Part shown: in pieces, positions 35,680 to 44,906 of the stretch | How the letters are laid out: each line of letters begins with the position of its first letter | Numbering within the stretch: position 1 is the first letter of the stretch | NCBI RefSeq assembly: GCF_008801815.1 | Contig: NZ_VZOX01000020.1 | Length of the DNA: 64,000 bases | Direction: 5' to 3' (one strand) | Source: Edwardsiella anguillarum | Lineage (GTDB): Bacteria > Pseudomonadota > Gammaproteobacteria > Enterobacterales > Enterobacteriaceae | The notes under the pieces: generated by a model | Databases searched by the model: none | Seen by the model: only the letters and a program-made list of their open reading frames with translations | Told to the model about the DNA's origin: nothing | Translations under genes and position numbers: made by a program

Positions 35680-36189
35680 TACTACCACTCCCGTATTCAA
35701 AAGGAAGCCTGCGGGCAGGCGGGTCAACATCGTTATTTATTCACTGCAGTAATGAAGGAACGGTTCATTCGCTGCAGCTTGCCTTATACCGCCCTCGCGG
35801 CGGCTGGCATTTATTGTTGCCGGGTAACAAAATAACGGCGCCTAGGGCCGCTTGATGATGGGCTGGCTCAGTGCGGCTACCCAGAAGCCGCTCCCGTAGC
35901 ATCCTGGGCTACCGAGAGCGCCCTCCCGTATGCCAACGCCCGTAAAACAGCGTGACGTCCTGAGCGAGCCGGCTGATGGCCATGTGAGCACTGTTGTATT
36001 TCGTGCTTTCTCACAGACTGCCCTCCCCCATGACAAAAATCAATTGTAAGTTACTGATATAACATAAAATATAAGCTTAAAGCATTTTGCATTGTCTAAA
36101 ATTTCAACCTCATGCCGAAAATCAAAACAATATTGCAATGAACAAGATTTATTCAGACAAAAAAACTAACTGAAATGAATGATGAGAGG
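35680..36189. other. Long promoter and leader region of oppA
   Basis: About 500 bases lie between oppA and the ychE terminator. The part from 36030 to 36180 is very AT-rich and is where I expect the promoter. The 300 bases nearest oppA are probably an untranslated leader. No gene is visible. oppA leaders are small-RNA (GcvB) targets in E. coli; I could not identify the site here. Confidence 0.5.
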
Positions 36190-36222
36190 AAAAAACGCCG
36201 GACAATGTACACAATGTCGGCG
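36189..36222 (-). terminator. Terminator of ychE
   Basis: On the minus strand a stem built from CGCCGACA and TGTCCGGCG (one bulged base) is followed by six T residues. It lies about 150 bases after the ychE stop and isolates oppA from ychE. Confidence 0.75.
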
Positions 36223-36369
36223 TCTGTATAGGACAATTTTACGGAAATGGGCGCGAGGCAGGCGAATTAACCCACCGATGAATACGATCGCAAAATAAAA
36301 ATAAGATGATTAAATATATTGCGCAGATATATCTATTAGCGGAGCAGCGTCCCCGCCGCCCCCTGTCGA

Positions 36370-37014
36370 TTACAGCAGGCCGGGAAAAATAGCCTTCACC
36401 CCGGTGACGATAAATTCAATGCCCAGCGCCATCAGCAGCAGCCCCATGATACGGGTCACGACGTTGATCCCCGTCTGCCCTAACAACCGCACCAGCAGCG
36501 GCGCGGCGCGGAACAATAGCCAACAGCAGAAGGCGAACAGAATGATCGCCAGCGAAAAGCCCAGCAGGTTTTGCCAGCCGTGATAGCGGGAGCTCCAGAC
36601 GATGGTCGAGCTGATGGCGCCGGGGCCGGCCATCAGCGGCAGCGCCAGCGGCACCACGCCGACATTTTCGCGGATAGCCGTTTCCGACTTCTCCTGCTTA
36701 TTCTGCTTATCCTCACCCAGCTTACCGCTGATCATCGACATGGCGATCGTCATCACCAGGATACCGCCGGCAATACGGAAAGAGTCGATGGAGATACCAA
36801 AGACGTTCAGTATCGAGTCCCCCAACAGCAGCGCCGTAATCAGTATAATGGCCACCGACAGGTTCGCCGTGAGGTTGGTTCGGTTACGCGCCGCGGCGGC
36901 CTGATAGCTGGTCATGCTGATAAACACGGGCAAGATCCCGACCGGGTTTACCAAGGCGAACAGACCAATAAAGAATTTGATATACCCGGACAGGTCCAGC
37001 AGAGACTGAGTCAC
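36370..37014 (-). CDS. ychE: MarC-family inner-membrane protein YchE
   Basis: YchE is a six-segment inner-membrane protein of the MarC family (UPF0056) with no proven substrate. The 214-residue product nearly matches E. coli YchE (215), with FFIGLFALVNPVGILPVF at the start and GVVPLALPLMAGPGAIS in the middle, the paired family signature. I choose the GTG start at 37014, preceded by GGAG at 6 bases, since it gives the E. coli N-terminus; the frame is open 24 codons further upstream. It is divergent from adhE. Confidence 0.94.
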   Translation of the reverse strand: MTQSLLDLSGYIKFFIGLFALVNPVGILPVFISMTSYQAAAARNRTNLTANLSVAIILITALLLGDSILNVFGISIDSFRIAGGILVMTIAMSMISGKLGEDKQNKQEKSETAIRENVGVVPLALPLMAGPGAISSTIVWSSRYHGWQNLLGFSLAIILFAFCCWLLFRAAPLLVRLLGQTGINVVTRIMGLLLMALGIEFIVTGVKAIFPGLL

Positions 37015-37519
37015 TATGTGCTCCACAATATAAAGATGATGGTCATCGCGCGTAATGTAATTGAAATGACTGCGCCGATCTATCATTCCACCGCAGAATT
37101 TTTACTGTTTGCCGCGGATATGCGCAGTATCGTCTGTGACTAAATCCGGCGACGAGATAACGGTTTTGTTGTTTTTTATACCTAAAGGCGCTGAGTTTTC
37201 GTTAAGAATGAGAACGGCTCTCAACAAAACCATGCTGAATGGTGTCAGCTTGGCGTTTTCGTGACTTTAATCACAAAACAAATACCCAAGAATGAGTAAG
37301 CTCGACGATATCAAAAAGAGGGAGACGGATGGCCATCTCGGCGAGGTATCAGGATAACGCGTTCAATGCAACGCCCGCGACCATCCACGTTAAGCTGTTT
37401 TAGCAAATTAGCAGCCCGTCGGCAGCAAATGCCCGGCTGAGCGACGCGCCAGCATCTATACTGGTATGCCCCATGCGGCTGATTGACTAAAAAAGTTTAA
37501 CATTATCAGGAGAGCATTC
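37015..37519. other. Intergenic region between ychE and adhE
   Basis: About 500 bases that must hold the adhE promoter region and leader. I see the CRP-like site listed separately and a good ribosome-binding site (AGGAGAG) before adhE, but no other gene. Confidence 0.5.
37260..37275 (+). promoter_or_regulatory. CRP-like site upstream of adhE
   Basis: CGTGA-CTTTAA-TCACA fits the CRP consensus TGTGA-N6-TCACA at nine of ten positions. It lies about 245 bases before the adhE ATG. Whether CRP binds here is untested. Confidence 0.5.
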
Positions 37520-40192
37520 ATGGCTGTAACCAACACTGCTGAACTCGATGCGCTGGTCGCCCGTGTCAAAAAAGCCCAACGCGAGTTTGCCAACTTCTCT
37601 CAGGAACAGGTAGACAAAATCTTCCGCGCCGCCGCGCTGGCCGCTGCCGATGCCCGTATTCCGCTGGCTAAAATGGCCGTCGCTGAATCCGGTATGGGTA
37701 TCGTGGAAGACAAGGTGATCAAAAACCACTTTGCCTCCGAATATATCTACAACGCCTATAAAGATGAAAAGACCTGCGGTATCTTGTCCGAAGACGATAC
37801 CTTCGGCACCATCACCATCGCTGAGCCGACCGGTCTGATCTGCGGCATCGTACCGACCACCAACCCGACCTCCACCGCGATCTTCAAGGCGCTGATCAGC
37901 CTGAAGACCCGCAACGGCATCATCTTCTCCCCGCATCCGCGTGCCAAGCAGGCGACCAACAAAGCCGCCGATATCGTGCTGCAGGCGGCCATCGCCGCTG
38001 GCGCGCCGAAAGACATCATCGGCTGGATCGATGAACCCTCCGTCGAGCTGTCTAACGCGCTGATGCACCATCCGGACATCAACCTGATCCTGGCCACCGG
38101 TGGCCCGGGCATGGTGAAAGCGGCCTATAGCTCCGGCAAGCCGGCCATCGGCGTTGGTGCGGGCAACACCCCGGTGGTGATCGACGAAACCGCGGATATC
38201 AAACGCGCCGTCGCCTCCATCCTGATGTCCAAAACCTTCGACAACGGCGTCATCTGTGCCTCCGAGCAGTCAGTTATCGTCGTCGACTCCGTCTACGACA
38301 AAGTGCGTGAGCGTTTTGCTACCCACGGCGGCTACCTGCTGCAGGGTAAAGAGCTGAAAGCCGTTCAGGATATCATCCTGAAGAATGGCGCGCTGAACGC
38401 CGCCATCGTAGGCCAGCCGGCAGAGAAGATCGCCGAAATGGCAGGCATCAGCGTACCGGCGGGGACTAAGATCCTGATCGGCGAAGTCAGCGTCGTTGAC
38501 GACTCCGAGCCGTTCGCACACGAAAAACTGTCTCCGACCCTGGCGATGTACCGTGCCAAAAACTTCGAGGACGCCGTAGAGAAAGCCGAGAAGCTGGTTG
38601 CCATGGGCGGTATCGGCCATACCTCCTGCCTGTACACCGACCAGGATAACCAGGGCGCGCGCGTAAACTACTTCGGCGAGAAGATGAAGACCGCCCGTAT
38701 CCTGATCAATACCCCGGCCTCGCAAGGGGGGATCGGTGACCTGTACAACTTCAAGCTGGCGCCTTCCCTGACGCTGGGCTGCGGCTCCTGGGGCGGTAAC
38801 TCCATCTCTGAAAACGTGGGTCCAAAGCACCTGATCAACAAGAAAACGGTAGCGAAGCGAGCAGAAAACATGTTGTGGCATAAACTTCCGAAGTCTATCT
38901 ACTTCCGCCGCGGCGCCCTGCCGATCGCGCTGGAAGAAGTGGCAACCGACGGTGCCAAGCGCGCCTTTATCGTCACCGACCGTTTCCTGTTCAACAACGG
39001 TTATGCCGACCAGGTTACCAACGTACTGAAAGCGCACGGTATCGAAACCGAAGTCTTCTTCGAAGTTGAAGCCGACCCAACCCTGAGCATCGTGCGCAAA
39101 GGCGCCGAGCAGATGAACTCCTTCAAGCCGGACGTGATCATCGCGCTGGGCGGCGGCTCCCCGATGGATGCAGCCAAGATCATGTGGGTGATGTACGAGC
39201 ATCCGGAAACCCACTTCGAAGAGCTGGCGCTGCGCTTTATGGATATCCGTAAGCGTATCTATAAGTTCCCGAAAATGGGCGTCAAAGCCAAAATGATCGC
39301 CATCACCACCACCTCTGGCACCGGCTCTGAAGTCACGCCGTTCGCCGTAGTGACCGACGATGCGACCGGGCAGAAATACCCGCTGGCTGACTATGCGCTG
39401 ACCCCGGACATGGCCATCGTTGATGCCAACCTGGTGATGAACATGCCGAAATCCCTGTGCGCCTTCGGCGGTCTGGATGCGGTAACCCATGCGCTGGAAG
39501 CCTACGTTTCCGTTCTGGCCAACGAATACTCTGACGGCCAGGCGCTGCAGGCCCTGAAGCTGCTGAAAGAGTTCCTGCCGGCCAGCTATGCCGAAGGCGC
39601 CAAAAACCCGGTAGCCCGTGAGCGTGTACACAACGCCGCTACTATCGCCGGCATCGCGTTTGCCAACGCCTTCCTCGGGGTATGTCACTCCATGGCCCAC
39701 AAACTGGGCTCCGAGTTCCATATTCCGCACGGTCTGGCCAACGCCCTGCTGATCTCTAACGTTATTCGCTACAACGCGAACGACAACCCGACCAAGCAGA
39801 CCGCATTTAGCCAGTACGACCGTCCGCAGGCGCGTCGCCGTTACGCTGAAATCGCTGACCATCTGGGTCTGAGCGCACCGGGCGACCGCACCGCGCAGAA
39901 GATCGAGAAGCTGCTGGCCTGGCTGGAAAGCATCAAGGCTGAGCTGGGTATCCCGGCCTCCATCCGCGAAGCCGGCGTACAGGAAGCCGACTTCCTGGCG
40001 AAAGTGGACAAGCTGTCCGAAGATGCTTTCGACGATCAGTGCACCGGCGCCAACCCGCGCTATCCGCTGATTGCCGAGCTCAAGCAAATTCTGCTGGACA
40101 CCTACTATGGCCGCGAGTTTGTCGAGCACGCGCAGGAAGAGAGCAAGGCCGTCGCCGCGCCGAAAGCGGAAAAGAAGGCCAAAAAAGCCTGA
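37520..40192 (+). CDS. adhE: Bifunctional aldehyde-alcohol dehydrogenase AdhE
   Basis: AdhE reduces acetyl-CoA to acetaldehyde and then to ethanol during fermentation and forms long spirosome filaments. The 890-residue product has an N-terminal CoA-dependent aldehyde dehydrogenase (about 1-440, active Cys in VICASEQS near 247) and a C-terminal iron alcohol dehydrogenase (about 450-870, with GGGSPMDAAKIMW and the metal His in the HGLANALLI region). A Lys/Ala-rich tail ends it. Codon use is strongly biased, as in highly expressed genes. AGGAG lies 8 bases before the ATG. Confidence 0.99.
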   Translation: MAVTNTAELDALVARVKKAQREFANFSQEQVDKIFRAAALAAADARIPLAKMAVAESGMGIVEDKVIKNHFASEYIYNAYKDEKTCGILSEDDTFGTITIAEPTGLICGIVPTTNPTSTAIFKALISLKTRNGIIFSPHPRAKQATNKAADIVLQAAIAAGAPKDIIGWIDEPSVELSNALMHHPDINLILATGGPGMVKAAYSSGKPAIGVGAGNTPVVIDETADIKRAVASILMSKTFDNGVICASEQSVIVVDSVYDKVRERFATHGGYLLQGKELKAVQDIILKNGALNAAIVGQPAEKIAEMAGISVPAGTKILIGEVSVVDDSEPFAHEKLSPTLAMYRAKNFEDAVEKAEKLVAMGGIGHTSCLYTDQDNQGARVNYFGEKMKTARILINTPASQGGIGDLYNFKLAPSLTLGCGSWGGNSISENVGPKHLINKKTVAKRAENMLWHKLPKSIYFRRGALPIALEEVATDGAKRAFIVTDRFLFNNGYADQVTNVLKAHGIETEVFFEVEADPTLSIVRKGAEQMNSFKPDVIIALGGGSPMDAAKIMWVMYEHPETHFEELALRFMDIRKRIYKFPKMGVKAKMIAITTTSGTGSEVTPFAVVTDDATGQKYPLADYALTPDMAIVDANLVMNMPKSLCAFGGLDAVTHALEAYVSVLANEYSDGQALQALKLLKEFLPASYAEGAKNPVARERVHNAATIAGIAFANAFLGVCHSMAHKLGSEFHIPHGLANALLISNVIRYNANDNPTKQTAFSQYDRPQARRRYAEIADHLGLSAPGDRTAQKIEKLLAWLESIKAELGIPASIREAGVQEADFLAKVDKLSEDAFDDQCTGANPRYPLIAELKQILLDTYYGREFVEHAQEESKAVAAPKAEKKAKKA

Positions 40193-40246
40193 TTAACCCT
40201 GCTCCATGCCGGTGCACGCTGATGCAATCGGCATAAATCACTGCCA

Positions 40247-40280
40247 CGGGCCCCGCTTACGCGGGGCCCGTTTCCTTTCT
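40247..40280 (+). terminator. Terminator of adhE
   Basis: CGGGCCCCGC and GCGGGGCCCG form a perfect 10-bp stem around TTAC, followed by TTTCCTTTCT. Confidence 0.88.
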
Positions 40281-40707
40281 CTATCACCCCACCCCCGCAA
40301 TCCCCCACCGATGCCGCCCCTCCGAGCCCCCCAGACGCGCGCCTCTCCCCGCCGTAGCGCCAACCGTACGGCTACAGGGGGGATGACGCTCGCGGCATAC
40401 AGCGACTCCACCACTGCGCAACCGTACGGCTACGGGGATGACACCCCCGTGGCGGCGTGCCGCGGCATACAGAGACTCCACCACCGCAGCGGCGGGTCAC
40501 AGGGCTCGGCAGCAGGAGCCCCTCCGAACATCATTAGACTAGCCTCCGCATCGCCTGCCCGGCAGGGACGATATCGATGCGGGGCTCGCGGGGCGGCAGT
40601 CATCGGACAGATCACGGCGCGATGGCCTTAGGGAGGCGCTGGAGAGGCTGAGAGGCGTTGAGCGCGGCCGCTGAGAGGGCGCGACGCGCGCTGATGAAGC
40701 GATGACG
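40281..40707. other. Non-coding region between adhE and tdk
   Basis: Over 400 GC-rich bases lie between two convergent genes. It contains the imperfect tandem repeat listed separately. Open frames here have no ribosome-binding site and no known relatives. Confidence 0.5.
40361..40486. repeat. Imperfect tandem repeat, two copies
   Basis: Two copies begin with CAACCGTACGGCTAC at 40361 and 40419. Each continues with GGGGATGAC and, after a variable segment, CGCGGCATACAG and GACTCCACCAC. The second copy carries about 15 extra bases. It is not part of any gene I can identify. Confidence 0.7.
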
Positions 40708-41295
40708 CTACGGGGCAGTCACGCCGAGCGTTTCCTTATAGTGCCGGCGGCAAACGGAGACATAGCGCTCGTTGCCGCCGATCACGACCTGCTCACCGTC
40801 TTTCAGCGCCCGCCCGTCCTGATCCAGGCGCAGCACCATATTCGCCTTGCGGCCACAGTGGCAAATAGTCTTAAGCTCAACCAGCTTATCGGCCCAGGCC
40901 AGCAAATATTGGCTACCGGGAAAGAGCTCCGCCCGGAAATCAGTACGCAAACCGTAGCACAGCACCGGAATATCCAAATCATCGACCACCGTCGACAGCG
41001 CCAGCACCTGCGCCTTGGTGAGAAACTGACTTTCATCAACCAGAACGCAGTGTACGCACTGCTGCCGATGCGCCTGGCGGATCTCGGCCAGCAGATCCGT
41101 CTGCTGGTTATACAGCATCGCAGGCGAGTGCAGGCCGATACGCGAGCTGACCTGCCCCACCGCATAGCGGTTATCTATTTCAGCCGTGAATACCAGGGTA
41201 TGCATACCCCGCTCGCGGTAGTTATAAGAGGACTGTAACAGCGCCGTGGATTTCCCGGCATTCATTGCAGAGTAATAAAAATAAAGTTGTGCCAT
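40708..41295 (-). CDS. tdk: Thymidine kinase
   Basis: Tdk phosphorylates thymidine with ATP in the salvage pathway. The 195-residue product is a type II enzyme with P-loop AMNAGKST at residues 10-17, the catalytic DESQF segment near residue 87, a lasso with TEIDNRY-like AEIDNRY, and zinc Cys residues in ICHCGRKA and CRRH. I start it at the ATG at 41295; a TTG one codon upstream is not needed. It is divergent from hns, with about 500 bases between, as in E. coli. Confidence 0.97.
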   Translation of the reverse strand: MAQLYFYYSAMNAGKSTALLQSSYNYRERGMHTLVFTAEIDNRYAVGQVSSRIGLHSPAMLYNQQTDLLAEIRQAHRQQCVHCVLVDESQFLTKAQVLALSTVVDDLDIPVLCYGLRTDFRAELFPGSQYLLAWADKLVELKTICHCGRKANMVLRLDQDGRALKDGEQVVIGGNERYVSVCRRHYKETLGVTAP

Positions 41296-41742
41296 CAAAC
41301 AGCCTTAAACCGAAAAAATCACCTGATGTGCAAGATTCTACCATATATACAGGGCCGCGTGATGTCCGGGTTATTCCCCAAGACACCGCGCCACCGATGT
41401 GCAAAATCTGTACAAACCGCGCTTATCTACTGGCATACCAGCGTACACTTACAGAATAAATATGACATGATTCATGCAAATAAGTGATCGACCTAACGGT
41501 TGTTTCCGGCAGGCTTATGATGAGCATACCATGGACTTCTCCCGGACAATTGTCCGGGCAAAGGCAGAGTCAGGGTGCATTTATATACATTAAACGGCTA
41601 ATCAACAGGTAAAACCGTACACGGTATGGCCTAGCCGGCATCGTACGGCGATATAGATAATAGGGTGAAATATTAACAAGGTCAGCCTCTCGATATTTGA
41701 CTCATACAGACGAATATTTTTCCATTCTTACAAAATTCACTA
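41296..41742. other. AT-rich region between tdk and hns
   Basis: The region between the divergent tdk and hns genes is AT-rich, a likely target of H-NS autoregulation. It contains an 18-bp perfect palindrome at 41541-41558. Several short frames occur, none convincing. Confidence 0.5.
41541..41558. promoter_or_regulatory. Perfect 18-bp palindrome between tdk and hns
   Basis: CCCGGACAATTGTCCGGG is a perfect palindrome without a loop. It lies about 225 bases before the hns promoter and 245 bases before tdk. No T-run follows on either strand, so it is not a terminator; an operator for a dimeric protein is more likely. Confidence 0.55.
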
Positions 41743-41771
41743 TTGCGTTAAATAAAGTCGCACTCTATTAT
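41743..41771 (+). promoter_or_regulatory. hns promoter
   Basis: The -35 TTGCGT (41743-41748) is 17 bases from the -10 TATTAT (41766-41771). The predicted start is about 35 bases before the hns ATG. Confidence 0.8.
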
Positions 41772-41811
41772 AAAGATGACGCCCCCACCAATATAATTTG
41801 AGATTAGGAAA

Positions 41812-42219
41812 ATGAGCGAAGCATTAAAAATTCTTAACAACATTCGTACTCTCCGCGCCCAGGCCCGTGAATGCACTCTGGAAACTCTAGAAGAAATGCT
41901 GGAGAAACTGGAAGTCGTGGTAAAAGAGCGCCGCGAAGAAGACCAGCAAGCTCAGGCCGAGATCGAAGAGCGTACCCGCAAGCTGCAGCAGTACCGTGAA
42001 ATGCTGATCGCTGATGGCATCGACCCGAATGAACTGCTGCAGACCATGAATGCCACCAAAGTTGCCGGTAAAACCAAGCGCGCTGCGCGTCCGGCTAAAT
42101 ATCAGTATGTTGACGAAAATGGCGAAACCAAAACCTGGACCGGTCAGGGCCGTACGCCTGCCGTGATCAAGAACGCCATTGAAGAGCAGGGCAAGTCTCT
42201 GGATGACTTCCTGATCTAA
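41812..42219 (+). CDS. hns: Nucleoid-associated silencer H-NS
   Basis: H-NS binds AT-rich DNA and silences acquired genes. The 135-residue product has the N-terminal coiled-coil dimerisation domain (about 1-65), a linker, and the C-terminal DNA-binding domain with TWTGQGRTPAVIK near residues 108-120; QGR is the minor-groove hook. It is almost the same as E. coli H-NS. Transcription is from the promoter just upstream and ends at the hairpin 25 bases after the stop. It could silence the AT-rich DUF1919 gene in this window. Confidence 0.98.
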   Translation: MSEALKILNNIRTLRAQARECTLETLEEMLEKLEVVVKERREEDQQAQAEIEERTRKLQQYREMLIADGIDPNELLQTMNATKVAGKTKRAARPAKYQYVDENGETKTWTGQGRTPAVIKNAIEEQGKSLDDFLI

Positions 42220-42244
42220 TCAAGACGTTCGGTATACCCATGTT

Positions 42245-42277
42245 AAAAATAGCCTCTGATGAGGCTATTTTTGTTTT
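42245..42277 (+). terminator. Terminator of hns
   Basis: AAAAATAGCCTC and GAGGCTATTTTT form a 12-bp stem around TGAT, followed by GTTTT. Confidence 0.92.
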
Positions 42278-42450
42278 ACCCCCCTCGCCCCTGCCTGCGC
42301 CGCCGCCGCGCCTGCCTCATTATCGATAATGAGGGTTTCAGTATGGTTATTATCGCTGCACCCTTTACCACCATTAGGAATAGTCTCATTCATGAATTTA
42401 ATCAATTATAGGTATCCCACTACCCATACCTTTGTCTAGTTGCATAATGA

Positions 42451-42484
42451 AAAAAAGATGGCGCCCCTGAGGACGCCATCTTTT
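42451..42484 (-). terminator. Terminator of galU
   Basis: On the minus strand AAAAGATGGCG and CGCCATCTTTT pair around a 10-base loop with further CC/GG pairing, followed by a T-run. It lies 11 bases after the galU stop. Confidence 0.88.
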
Positions 42485-42494
42485 ATTTACCGAC

Positions 42495-43406
42495 TTACTT
42501 GCTTAAATTCAGCCCTTTGATCCAGGCAGCGAAATCTTTGCCCAGCGCAGGATGACGCAGCCCATACTCGACAAACGCCTGCATATAGCCCAGCTTATTT
42601 CCACAGTCATGGCTACGCCCTTTCAGGTGGTAAGCCTCAACGGTTTCATTCTTCAGCAGCATAGCAATCGCATCCGTCAGCTGAATTTCCTCACCGGCTC
42701 CCGGCGGAGTTTTAGACAGCAGCGGCCAAATGTCCGGAGAGAGAACATAGCGGCCAACGATAGACAGGTTAGACGGTGCCTTATCGCGCGGCGGTTTTTC
42801 GACCACGGCACGAATAGCAATGCTTTCCCCCGCGGCCAATTGCGCACCGCTACAATCCACCACGCCATAATTAGACACATCGGCCATCGGCACCGGCTCA
42901 ACCATAATCTGACTGGCGCCGGTGGATTCATAACGACGCAGCATCTCACTCAGGTTATCGCTGCTTAAATCTGCGCTGTATTCATCCAGAATAACGTCAG
43001 GCAATATCACGGCAAAAGGCTCATCGCCGACCAGCGGATGTGCGCACAGAATGGCGTGACCCAAACCTTTAGCCAACCCCTGACGCACCTGCATAATGGT
43101 CACGTGCTTGGGACAAATCGCCTGGACTTCGGCCAGCAGCTGACGCTTAACGCGCTTCTCCAGGATCGCCTCCAGCTCAAAGCTGGTATCGAAGTGGTTC
43201 TCGATGGAGTTCTTCGATGAATGCGTGACTAAAATGATCTCATTAATACCGGCGGCAATACACTCATTAACCACGTACTGGATCAGCGGCTTATCTACCA
43301 GCGGCAACATTTCTTTAGGAATAGCTTTCGTTGCCGGCAGCATACGCGTTCCCAATCCGGCCACCGGGATAACGGCTTTTTTTACTTTTCTCACTGACGT
43401 TGACAT
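42495..43406 (-). CDS. galU: UTP-glucose-1-phosphate uridylyltransferase
   Basis: GalU makes UDP-glucose for lipopolysaccharide, capsule, trehalose and osmoregulated glucans. The 303-residue product (E. coli 302) has the nucleotidyltransferase motif PVAGLGTRMLPATKAIPKEM near residues 14-33, DKPLIQYVV, and the sugar-binding VEKPPRDKAPSNL near residue 202. It follows rssB on the same strand after about 210 bases and ends with its own terminator. Confidence 0.97.
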   Translation of the reverse strand: MSTSVRKVKKAVIPVAGLGTRMLPATKAIPKEMLPLVDKPLIQYVVNECIAAGINEIILVTHSSKNSIENHFDTSFELEAILEKRVKRQLLAEVQAICPKHVTIMQVRQGLAKGLGHAILCAHPLVGDEPFAVILPDVILDEYSADLSSDNLSEMLRRYESTGASQIMVEPVPMADVSNYGVVDCSGAQLAAGESIAIRAVVEKPPRDKAPSNLSIVGRYVLSPDIWPLLSKTPPGAGEEIQLTDAIAMLLKNETVEAYHLKGRSHDCGNKLGYMQAFVEYGLRHPALGKDFAAWIKGLNLSK

Positions 43407-43618
43407 ACAACCTCTCTATACGAATGGCGCATTGTTCGCTCGTCCATAACCGAACGATATGAATGCAAAACTCTCAGCGAGTATACCAGCTCGGTAATCG
43501 CACGCATGCCTTTCATCTGTATTTAAGATCAAATGGATAAACAAACGACAGCGCCGAGAATGGCGCCGATTGATGAGAGAAAGGATAGCAGAAAATACCG
43601 AAAAACGCGGGGCGCCAC

Positions 43619-44686
43619 CTACCGCGCGATGGCCCCCGGTGCCAGATGCCGCAGCGGCTGTAGCGCCTGATGCTCCGGTGCCGTCAGCATCAGGCGAAGC
43701 TGCCCTACGCTGCCCCAGATCTGACACTGCCAACTCCGGCTGCGCAGGCTGAGCTGGTTCATATGCACGCTCCCCAGGGTCCCCAGCGGCATAGCGCCGC
43801 TCAGCTGGACCGTACGCTCCTCTGCCTCCAACCGAGCGTGTAACCCTGCGGAAACCAGCACCACATGGCCGCTGACGGCATGATAATACCCGGCCAGCAT
43901 CGGAAATTGCCCGCGCAGCCCCGCCTTGCGTAACAGTTGATTGACGCGTTTAAGGATCACCGACATATGCGGCAATGGCCGCTCCTGAGCGGCCAGCTGG
44001 CTCTGCAACAGCGCGTTAAAGATAGCACGGATCATCAGCGCCGCGAGAACGCCATACTCTGCGCTGCGCGTCGTATCCAGGCAGTAAAACGCCATCTCCC
44101 GCGACGACAGCGGCGCGATATCTAGCACCAGGCCACAGCTGTCCGGATCCGTCAGCTGACGGTAGTTGACTCGGCAGCCGGCGATCACCTGCTGAACCGG
44201 CGGCTGGAGCTGGCGCAGAAGCCGTACAGCCTGCGCGGGATCACGCTGCAGCGCGGCCCAATCATGGCTCAGGGCATTCTCCTCCAGCGCCAGCGAATCG
44301 AACAGCGCCGGGTAAAGGCAGGCCAGAAGCATCTGTCGAAAGCGGGTAAAATCACGCACCGGCTTCAGCAGGACATCCTTCGCCCCGAGCCGCATGGCCC
44401 GAGCAATATCGCTGACCGACTCCGTCGCCGAAATCACCATCACCGGGGTCTGGCTGCCGCGCATCAGCAGATGGCGCAATAGCTCAATGCCATTCATCTC
44501 CGGCATGAACAAATCACACAGGATAAGATCGGGATGGCACTGCGGATACAGCCTCAGCGCCTCGCGCCCGTTGGCCGCCTCGGTGACCCTGACGCCCTGC
44601 GTCGTCAAATACCCGGCCAGCAGGCGACGAAACACGACGTCGTCGTCGACGATCATAATCTGTTTATCGGTGAGCACCTGTGACAT
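43619..44686 (-). CDS. rssB: Response regulator RssB (SprE), sigma-S adaptor
   Basis: RssB delivers sigma-S (RpoS) to ClpXP for degradation. The 355-residue product has a receiver domain (about 1-125) with the phospho-acceptor Asp58 (LILCDLFMP), the same number as in E. coli, and Lys near 108 in LLKPV. The C-terminal part is a PP2C-like effector domain that has lost phosphatase residues in this family. It is about 18 residues longer than E. coli RssB, mostly at the C-terminus. rssA, its E. coli neighbour, is absent here. Confidence 0.95.
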   Translation of the reverse strand: MSQVLTDKQIMIVDDDVVFRRLLAGYLTTQGVRVTEAANGREALRLYPQCHPDLILCDLFMPEMNGIELLRHLLMRGSQTPVMVISATESVSDIARAMRLGAKDVLLKPVRDFTRFRQMLLACLYPALFDSLALEENALSHDWAALQRDPAQAVRLLRQLQPPVQQVIAGCRVNYRQLTDPDSCGLVLDIAPLSSREMAFYCLDTTRSAEYGVLAALMIRAIFNALLQSQLAAQERPLPHMSVILKRVNQLLRKAGLRGQFPMLAGYYHAVSGHVVLVSAGLHARLEAEERTVQLSGAMPLGTLGSVHMNQLSLRSRSWQCQIWGSVGQLRLMLTAPEHQALQPLRHLAPGAIAR

Positions 44687-44906
44687 GGCCGGCCTCTCAT
44701 ACCCTGACTGATCCTAGTGTGGTTCAATATCGGCACGCTTGCCCTGACGACCAGTAAAAATGTTATATATTGCGCGATTCCCCGCAGTTTTCTAAAAATC
44801 AGATTTTTACTTATCTGCAGCAGATATTGGTTATTATGATCAGAATAGAAGCCGGGCGATATTGCGCCTAACCTTTTCTCACCAATAGTTGCAAATGGTT
44901 ATTCCT

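Noticed and set aside
38270..40129. A 619-codon minus-strand frame inside adhE
   Set aside because: It is a shadow of the highly codon-biased adhE gene; the same happens opposite gapA (59334-60347).
40206..40631. A 141-codon plus-strand frame after adhE
   Set aside because: It runs across the adhE terminator and the tandem repeat, is rich in Pro/Arg/Ala from GC-rich DNA, and has no start signal.
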